A stretch of 64,000 nucleotides of DNA from assembly GCA_032622095.1 (NCBI GenBank), contig CP136061.1, forward strand, positions 189,046,369 to 189,110,368, given 5' to 3'. How positions within the stretch are numbered: the first letter of the stretch is position 1; each line of letters starts with the position of its first letter. This DNA is from Siphonodentalium dalli (lineage: Eukaryota > Mollusca > Scaphopoda > Gadilida > Siphonodentaliidae). Positions 54,301 through 63,300 of the stretch are shown in pieces. The notes below the pieces were generated by a model that had not been told where the DNA came from, did not search any database, and worked only from the letters and a program-made list of their open reading frames with translations. A program made the position numbers and the translations under genes.

Positions 54301-57300
54301 GTATAGATTACGTTACGCTTTGGCCGTTTATCTGGAATAGAAGACAATAATTATGTGAATAAAGTAATTAATAGCGCCTAGAATGGTTGTTTTTGTAGCC
54401 ATTAATAACATGCCGGCACATGTCTGTTTTGGTAAATAGATGGCAGTAATTAGTGCTTTGATTGTCTCTCGTATTCACTAGGTGATTTGTAATCATTCAG
54501 TGACTATTCATCAGTGTCAGTCGCGAACTTGTTTGCACTCTAAAATGCCACAAAGTGAATAGAAAGAACATTATCTCTCTGGTCATACATATATAAGAAG
54601 CGCCCAAATTTATATAAACACTGGGCTGAATAATGTTAACTCTATTTAGGCGCTTTTGTTTTGTGTTTGTTTGTTGTTTTACTTTCGATATAAATATCCC
54701 GAGTATCTGTCATGATGTCATCTCCACATATTCCAAGATGCCTAGTAGATGTAGTGTGTTTAGTTGTGGGCGGGCTAGCGATCCATTATTTAGTACCTCC
54801 AAAAAGACAACACAGTGCGTAATTTAGAACGCTCTTTATTGTCTACCGTTTTTGGGAGACGGAAGCATGGACGCTCTTTATATTTAATTGTCACAATACC
54901 ACATACAAAATCACCCATGACTTATCGAAATAGAGCACGTTCATAATTGAGAACGCTCTTTATTGTCTACACCGCGACGAAAACATGGACGCTCTTTATT
55001 AGATGCAATCATTGGAGTTTTTCTATGCTAACAATTCAAAAAAATCCTCTCTAGAACGTCAATCAAAACGTAAAATAAAACGAACAACAAACACAAACTG
55101 AAAAACAATGCCAGGCTAGCCTTCAATTAAAAAAAATGTCGTTATGCCAAACTGCAGCCTAACTAAAAATTATTGTAGTTTCAACAGTCTGTTCTGTATT
55201 CGAGTGAATTATTTTGTTTACTCACTTATCGATCTTGACTGGAAGGATTTTAGCAAGCTGTTCACAGTCGTGCACTTCTCCACACAAAATGTTTCGTGTG
55301 AAGAAACAGACAGGAACATTATTATGACGAATATAAGCCATCATGATACATGTACTGGTACAATAACCACCACCTTTTTAATCACACCCCATTTGTATTT
55401 AATTGTACGCATATAGCGCACAACGGGATGACACTAGTGTGTAAACTAGCTTCCGAAATTGGTACCATACAACGAAGAATGAAGTACCGGTATTACGGCG
55501 GTATATGGCCTAACTTGTATTCTTTCAGAAACAGTTAAATTAGTTTCGCACGAAATTCCGCTCGCTCATTGCATTTCTGCATAAATTAATCTTATTTCAA
55601 ACAACTTTTATCGCCTCAAAGTGCATTTTAGCCATCATTATTCGTTATATAATCCAACATTCTAGCAAAGCCAGTTCATAATTCAGCACATTCAAACAGT
55701 TTTATTCCGTAATCGCTATTTATCGTAAAGGCTTAGGTAATTAACCAGCGTAATTTATCAACTCGTTACGCGATTGGCGGAATTTATTTCAAGCTCCACC
55801 CACCGCTGTCATCGGTAAGCGTCGATGCAGATGATCGGTCATGTGACCGCGTTGTGGTCATGTGATCGCACTCACATGACTGACTTCGGATATTTCCGCG
55901 ATTTTTTTAATATAATAATAATAAAAATACTATCTGCTCGATTTTGAATTTTCTTGGCGAAATGGGTCTGTTAGACATTTATTATTAGTATTATGACGAT
56001 AATTTTTTTTTTTTTTTGACAGACTAATTCCTTTAAATATAGTAAGTTCAAACAACTGTCACATTATTCAGTGCATGTAACATTGATATACTGCTACAAT
56101 TGGTCTTATTAGTGAAAGCTCTTGCTATTACTATACATAAAGCTATTCAACCCAGGTTATGGAAAAGTATTGGAATTTATATCTGGAAGTCCGCGAAATG
56201 TTATGGAAATGGGGGTAAAAGTTTTGGAAAAGTCCTTGATTTTTTTTCTCAAAATGGTGTACGAACCCTGGTTTGTGCAGTCGTTAAAACCTAATTATCT
56301 AGTTGTTAACACCTCTCCAAGACACACTGGTAGCTGAGAGTGGTTTCATGAATGGAATTTAATCCCAGAGAATGCACTGGCTCTCAAGGTCATGGGAATT
56401 TTGTTAAGTCAATTTAGTCAGGCATTCAAATAAATCATATATTCTCGCAGGTATGTCCCCACAGTGTGGGGGGGGGGGGAGGGTGGGGGGGGAGGGTGAT
56501 TGACAGATTTGTTCAGTGAAATGTAATTTTTAAGCTCACCTGAGACGAAGCTATAGTCATCACTTCTCATCTGTCACCTGTTCATCTGTCTGTCCGTCAA
56601 TCCATCTGTCAACAATTCTTTTAACATCTTCTCTAGATCATAGGACTGAATGGGTTCATATTTGGTGTGGATGTTCCCTAGGTGACTCACATTCAGATTT
56701 GTTCAAATGAGGTCACTGTCAAATGGTTGTGAAGCCAGGGCCATAACTCTTGCCCTCCATAGTAATTCTTAAAAACGACTTCTCATGTACCATCAGGTTG
56801 AATGGGTTCATATTTGGTATGAAGGGTCCTTTGGTGACTGTAGTTCAGATTTGTTAAAATGGGGTCACCTGGTCAAATAGGGGCCAAGCAAAGGACAGTT
56901 TTCCTCTTAATATGCTTCCTTCACGCGGACCATCAGGTTTTTTTTTACTGATATTTAGTATGAAGGGTTCTTTGGTGTCTGGGATTCAGAACTTATTCAG
57001 ATGGGGTCACCAGGTTAAATAGGGTGGGACCGGGGACATAACTGTATGTCTCTATAGTAATACTTAAAATGTCTTCTCAAGAGAGGTTGAACTATTTAGC
57101 TTACATATAGTATGGAGGATCCTTTAGTGACTGAGATTCAGATTTGTTAACATGAGGTCAACCTGTTAAGAAATGACAGGGCTATGGGGACTTAAGACTT
57201 TTGTGTCTAATAAAATCATTAAAATACAAAATTCATTAAAACATCTACCTTGCAACTACCTGACTGATTAATCTGACATACATATAGTGTTTTTGGGTCC

Positions 57301-60300
57301 ATGGATAATTGGGCTTTAAACATGTCTAAATGGTTTTATAAAAAGGCGCTTGTGAGATTGGAAATTTCCAACAATTGAGAAAGTTTGAGATGTCAGTTGT
57401 GAAATTCCAACCTAAGACTTGGGAGTCTGGAGCCCGGTCGGGAGGGGACATGTTGAGCTGGAGGAGGAAGGGGGGGGGGGGGGGGGGGGGTGGTGATCAG
57501 TAGTCTACAGTTGGTAATTTAAAGGTAGATATTCACTGATATACATACATGAAGCCTCTCTAGCCACATATCCTGTTTAGATCTAATTCTTTTAAAGTGA
57601 TTATGAAAAGTTCTGACTGTTGTGGTCTCCAGAGTCCCAGTCTTATTAGTCTTTGCAGTCTGGTGAGCGACCCCACAGTCTTTGACTGTCTTGTTACAGG
57701 GGGGGGGGGGGGGGCGGAGAATTTTTTTTCCGTGACAATTATTTTTTTTTTCCTTTACCCCTTTTATTGGATTTTTACAAGTTTGTACTGGTTTGTAACA
57801 CTAAGAAACCAATAATATGGAACTGCAGTAACACTAAACACGCTAAGGCCATTGGATGTTGGTTTGTGCCTCTTTGGGACGTGAAAGTATTTTTAATGCA
57901 GCTGAATGGCCCATGCAGTATTCTATGTAATTAACATCAAATAAGGATATTAACTTTAAAGAAATAAATTTAATGCCAAATCTGGTCCAACATGGATATT
58001 AAACACTGATGTATACACTGATGTATAAAGAAAAACACATGTAACATACCTAGACTTATGAGTGGATAACACAATTATCTCATATGTGACAAGAGATAGA
58101 AAATGGTGATAATTCACAATCTCATGTAGTCATGAATGAGTTAATACATGTTTCTACTAAAAGTATAGGTTTGTTTTTTTATTATATGCTTTACTCTCAC
58201 ATGCTATACTTAAACAGTCCAATAGAAATAATGCCTTTTCTGAACTCATACAAGATTCCTGAATTCATACAAGATAAACTGTAAATTTTATAAAATTCCT
58301 AACCAATCCTGACCAATCTGAATCAATTGGAATCAATTGTAACATTGGTGCTCCTGGGTGCTCTAGTGTATTGTTATATGTGCGATAAACATGTTTTAGT
58401 AATGTCTAATGAGTCTGGGTGACACGTAGCATATAATAATTTAACCTATCTGATATAATACAATCACCTATCTGGTGTAAAAAAAAAGAGCAATATCACC
58501 TACCTACATGGTGTATAGACATAATATCTTTATATATTTCCATAACAAAATACAAAAACTAAAAAAGGTCTCTAAAAAGTGCTACCACACACATTTTGGC
58601 ACTAAAACAGTGACTATTAATTATGATTAACCATGCGCGCTGTGTCAGTGACAGGTTACCCACTCAGGAGCTTCTATTCACAATAGCATTAAAGCTGCTT
58701 AATAGGTTTTGTGACGAGAAGGAAATTGAATGCAACCTGGACACAATATAATACAAAGATTAGATCATATTTTGTCGTTGACTACGCGAATGTAGTGGCT
58801 AGTGGGAATGGTGTAGTTCACTCGTCTTCTACTCATGAACTACACCCTTTCCACTTGCCACTACATTCGCGTAGTCAACTCCAAGCATATGTTTACGGTC
58901 TTGCGTGAAAATCACGAAGCCTCCCTCGGATTTTCAAGGGCCGACGGCAGTGCACCGGGACACCACAATAGCTGCGGTGCTTTACGGGAACACATGCTCT
59001 ATTCATATACTAAGCTTTAAAATAAATTGGCTGCAGAGATGTGCTATTTAACAAAAACAAAATCCACTGCAGTCAAGAATATACAGCTAGAGACCTGTCC
59101 TGCTGTTCATTAATAGATTCACTGAATCTCCATGTAGGAGGTTTTGTCCTGATTTTCTTTGTATGTTTGTGTTTTGCGTTCCACAAGGGGGTGGGTGTCA
59201 AAACATGGCTGGAAAAAACTCTATGAAATGGAAAACAAATTGGGGTCGGGGTGGGTGGGTCAAAAAAGTAGCATACGTGTCTGGAAATTTTTTCCGACCC
59301 CCCCCCCCCCTCCCCCCCCCAAAAAAAAGTAGCATACGTGTCTGGAATTTTTTTTCCGAATTTGCACTTGCTAAGTTTCTGAAATGTGCTTTTCCCATTC
59401 ATAGGTTAATGAGGAGACTGGAAACAGAAGACCAATAATGCTCAGTCTGCCTTCACTTGAGGAGAAGCAGCCCACTGCTGAGGATAGTGTTAAGCCTGCT
59501 GAATCGAGTGCTATGTCAAATGGTATGTGCTCTCGCATATTATCAACTCAAAAGAATTCATGACTTGTCAGTAATTGTAATTTTTATTCACAATAAGCTG
59601 ATGTACCAATGAATGAATATTTATTCCCCCATCCCAAAAGATGCGGGGTATACTGGATTTCATGCTTCTGTGGATTCATTAACGTTGTTCATATTTTCTG
59701 TTCAAAAGATATCCCTTTTTATGTTTACCCATACCATGTATGGTAAACATAGTGTCGTTGTCCGGATTGACCACTCGTCGTGCGTCCGTCCGTCTGTCCG
59801 TCCGTCTGTCCGTCCGTCTGTCCGTCCGTAGACACTTTACGTGTAATGCGATAACTCAAACATTTTTTACCTGATCAAAACCAAATTTTGTATATGGGGT
59901 TTTCAGTCCAAAATACAGATCGAGTTCGAATATGGGTTTGATCCGACTTTTTTTTGACAGAGTTATGGCCCTTTTTCGACTTAGAATTCACGCATTCTGC
60001 CATAACTCAAACATTTTTTATCTGATTGGAACCAAATTTGGTATGTGAGTTTCTCGGCCCAAAATACAGATCGAGTTCGAATATGGGTTTGATCCGACTT
60101 TTTATTACGGAGTTATGGCCCTTTTTCGACTTAGAATTCATGAATTCTGCCATAACTCAATTTGTTTTTATCTGATCGGAACCAAATTTGGTATGTGAGT
60201 TTCTCGGCCCAAAATACAGATCGAGTTCGAATATGGGTTTGATCCGACTTTTTATTGCGGAGTTATGGCCCTTTTTCGACTTAGAATTCATGAATTCTGC

Positions 60301-63300
60301 CATAACTCAATTTTTATGTGTACCCATACCATGTATGGTACACATAATGCCGACGTCTGGATCAACCATCCGTCGTTCGTCCGTCCGTCCGTCTGTCCGT
60401 CTGTCCGTAGACACTTGCTATCCGATTCATTTACTCGATTATTTTTTATCGGATCGTGTTCAAATTTTATGTGCATGTTTATGATGACACACTCCTCACC
60501 TGTATAGTTTTTGGTATCGATCGGTTGATCGGTTTAGAAATTATTAACACTTTGCATCCGCACATAGGCATGAGCCATCCGATGCTGTAACCAAAGTACT
60601 TTTTGTCAGATTGTTTTCATATTTGATATGTAGGTTTATAATGACACACCCCTCACCTGTATAGTTTTTGGTATCAATCAGTTGATCGATTTAGAAAATA
60701 ATTAACCCTGCACACAAATTCTATCTGATGCATCTAAGTCAAACAATTTGCTTATGATCTGCCTCATATTTCTTACCTAGGTCTTTGTTAGCACGTTCTT
60801 TATCTGTATGGATTTTGGTATTGTTTTGTTAACCCTTTCCACTCTTGTTTTTAAATAGAATTCATCCAAGCTGTGAAGACTTAAATATTTTTTATCTGAT
60901 CGGCACCAAATTTGATACATATGATCCTCACCCCAAAATACAAATCAAGTTCAAATTTGGGTTTGATCTGATATATTTTAACAGAGTTATGGCCATTTGT
61001 AATTCAAGTAACTGAGAATGTAACTAAATAGCTCTTGTCTGCCAGTGTTGGATTTTAAGAGAAGTTGTCTCACACAGTGCCTCTCTTATTAGTTTTATTT
61101 ATTTTAGCTGTACACTAGATTGAGTTACTGGTAGATAGCCTTGGTGGGTTGTGGGTGGCTGTCAAGAATATAATTAATGGATAGGTCTCTATTCTGTTCT
61201 GTGCAATATTAAGTCCAAGTGGTTAGATGGATACCAAGATAAACAAACAATATTATACTGATGGCTGGTTAATTGTCAAATTTGATAAATGACACGAGGC
61301 TCTTGTTTATCTAATTTTGAAATTTCATTACAGGCTGCCTGATAATTGACCCATGACCTACACAATTGTCTTCTATATTCCATTGATATGCTTAGAAAAT
61401 AATTAACCCTTTCCAAGTTTCCAACGGATTATTGCTATAATGCACATGGGCTCTTCCTCATATGTCTTATCTTGGGTTATCTTCACACTATTAACTTCTA
61501 TGGATTGTGGAATTGATTAATTGATTTTTGAAAAATATATTAACCCTTCAGACAGATTCTTTTGATATTACATTAAAATAATGGCTAATAGCCAATATAA
61601 TTTTTATATGCAATAGGTTACAAGCTGATAAATCTACATTATTGTTTGTATTATGCAGAAACATATTAAATGAACCCTCTTGTTGAATCAGGTTCATTAG
61701 TTAATGAACATTCAATAAGACACCAATTGAATATGCTTACAAATTATATGTGATGCATTATTTTGAAAATCAATATGGCAGATAATATTGCCAGGAACCT
61801 TATTTCCCATCTGTTCATATTGTCATGGTTGACTGAATTTTGGGGACCACAGAGTGCTTAAAAGATTAACAGTGAAGGTTATGTGTTTTAGTCTGCAAGC
61901 TACTTGTAAAATATTGTTATGTCTTGAAACCATTTGATTCAGTGTTACTTTCCTTTAAATTAACTATGGTAATCTTTTCGATTTAGGGATCATTGGGGCC
62001 AGCATCCACACCATATAATGGCTGTATAACATGGCTGTATAACATTCTATAGATAACACTTTTGAATTGTATAAACTACATGCATTTTTGACATGATTGA
62101 TAAATAAATAATAACTGGGAAGAATGGGGGGGGGGGGGGGTCATTAAAGTTCAAATTAAATATGAGATGGAATCCCACATGTTGTTCTAAGCAGTCTGGC
62201 TTGTCAACTAATTATTTCTCTTTAGAAGTGAATGAGATTTGAATAGCTGGTAGTTTTGTTTCCAATGAGCTAACTTCAACTTATAAACATATCCTCAGAA
62301 ATAACTAAACCATTGGATCTCACATAGAGAGGTCCTTGGATGAATAAGGATAGAGTTAATAGATTTAGAACACCCCCCCCCCCCCCACTTCGCAACCACA
62401 AATACTTTAACCCCTTCTTAAGACAAATTATTTGAGCTATTGAATTCAAGATAGTGCTGATATATGGATACCTGTGTTCATATCTTTGATAAATTATCAG
62501 TTATAGCTAATCGCTATCGCCCAGGTATGGGTTAAACATCTGCCGATCGTGATCGGCCTCTCGTTGTTTTTGTTTATCTGAAAATGTTGGATTTCCGTCC
62601 ATCTGCTGTTATATTTCAACCATAGGTTATCGGATCTCGTTAAATTTGGTTTCAAGTGGCATCATGAGAGCTTTCAAAAGAGGGTTAACCCTTTACCCAA
62701 CAAACCGGCCAAAACCGGCCAAATAAAGCTTCAACAGCCTAAAATATCTTCGGTCTGTCTCAATAGAACCATACAAATATGGATATCATTGGAACCGGCT
62801 CCTTGACCACATTGTGATAGTTACAGTTATGCCCTGTGCCAATGCATTCTCTTATATATGCGAGTCGACCATAGGTCGCCTCGCATATATAAGAGAATGC
62901 ATTGGCCTAAAAAAAATCTTTTTTTAACACTTTTTACCATTTTTTCTTACATTCTTTAACAATTTTATAATTTTTAATGTGTTAAGCCAATGCATTCTCT
63001 TATATATGCGAGGCGACCTATGGTCGACTCGCATATATAAGAGAATGCATTGGCACAGGGACCTTCTGTTGGGTAAAGGGTTAATAGATGTTCACATTTT
63101 CCTTTCAAGAGTTATCCCTCTTTCGTTATTTGAAAATGTTGGATTTTCTTCTTTCGTTTGTTAGAATTACTGTGGATGTTTCCTCGCTGACTTACATTTA
63201 GATTTTTTTCAAATGAGGTCACTAGGTCAAATAGTTGTGAAGCCACGACCATAACGCTTTCCCTTCACAGTAATTCTTAAAACGACTTTTTCTCAAGAAA

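Larger units (their letters stand above)
50557..56270. mobile_element. 5.7 kb composite DNA transposon, CAGGGTTCGTAC ends
   Basis: Perfect 13-bp terminal inverted repeats (cagggttcgtaca at 50557, tgtacgaaccctg ending 56270) and a 6-bp direct repeat GTTTGT outside both ends. The subterminal zones share tggaaaagtc motifs on both sides. A broken BED-finger-like start lies at 50964. Two other elements lie inside (51126-52665, 52732-54008). The superfamily is uncertain: the BED finger suggests hAT-like, but a 6-bp duplication is short for hAT. Confidence 0.72.
48230..59404 (+). other. Intron 18 (11.2 kb), the longest in the window
   Basis: Family C cores (48375-48560; 48865-49345), unrecognised DNA with C/A-rich stretches (49346-50550), a 5.7 kb composite DNA transposon (50557-56270), a family C element (56533-57695), AT-rich DNA (57720-58770), a long perfect-looking hairpin (58777-58879), and G/C homopolymer runs at 56468, 57472, 57699 and 59298. 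Confidence 0.8.
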
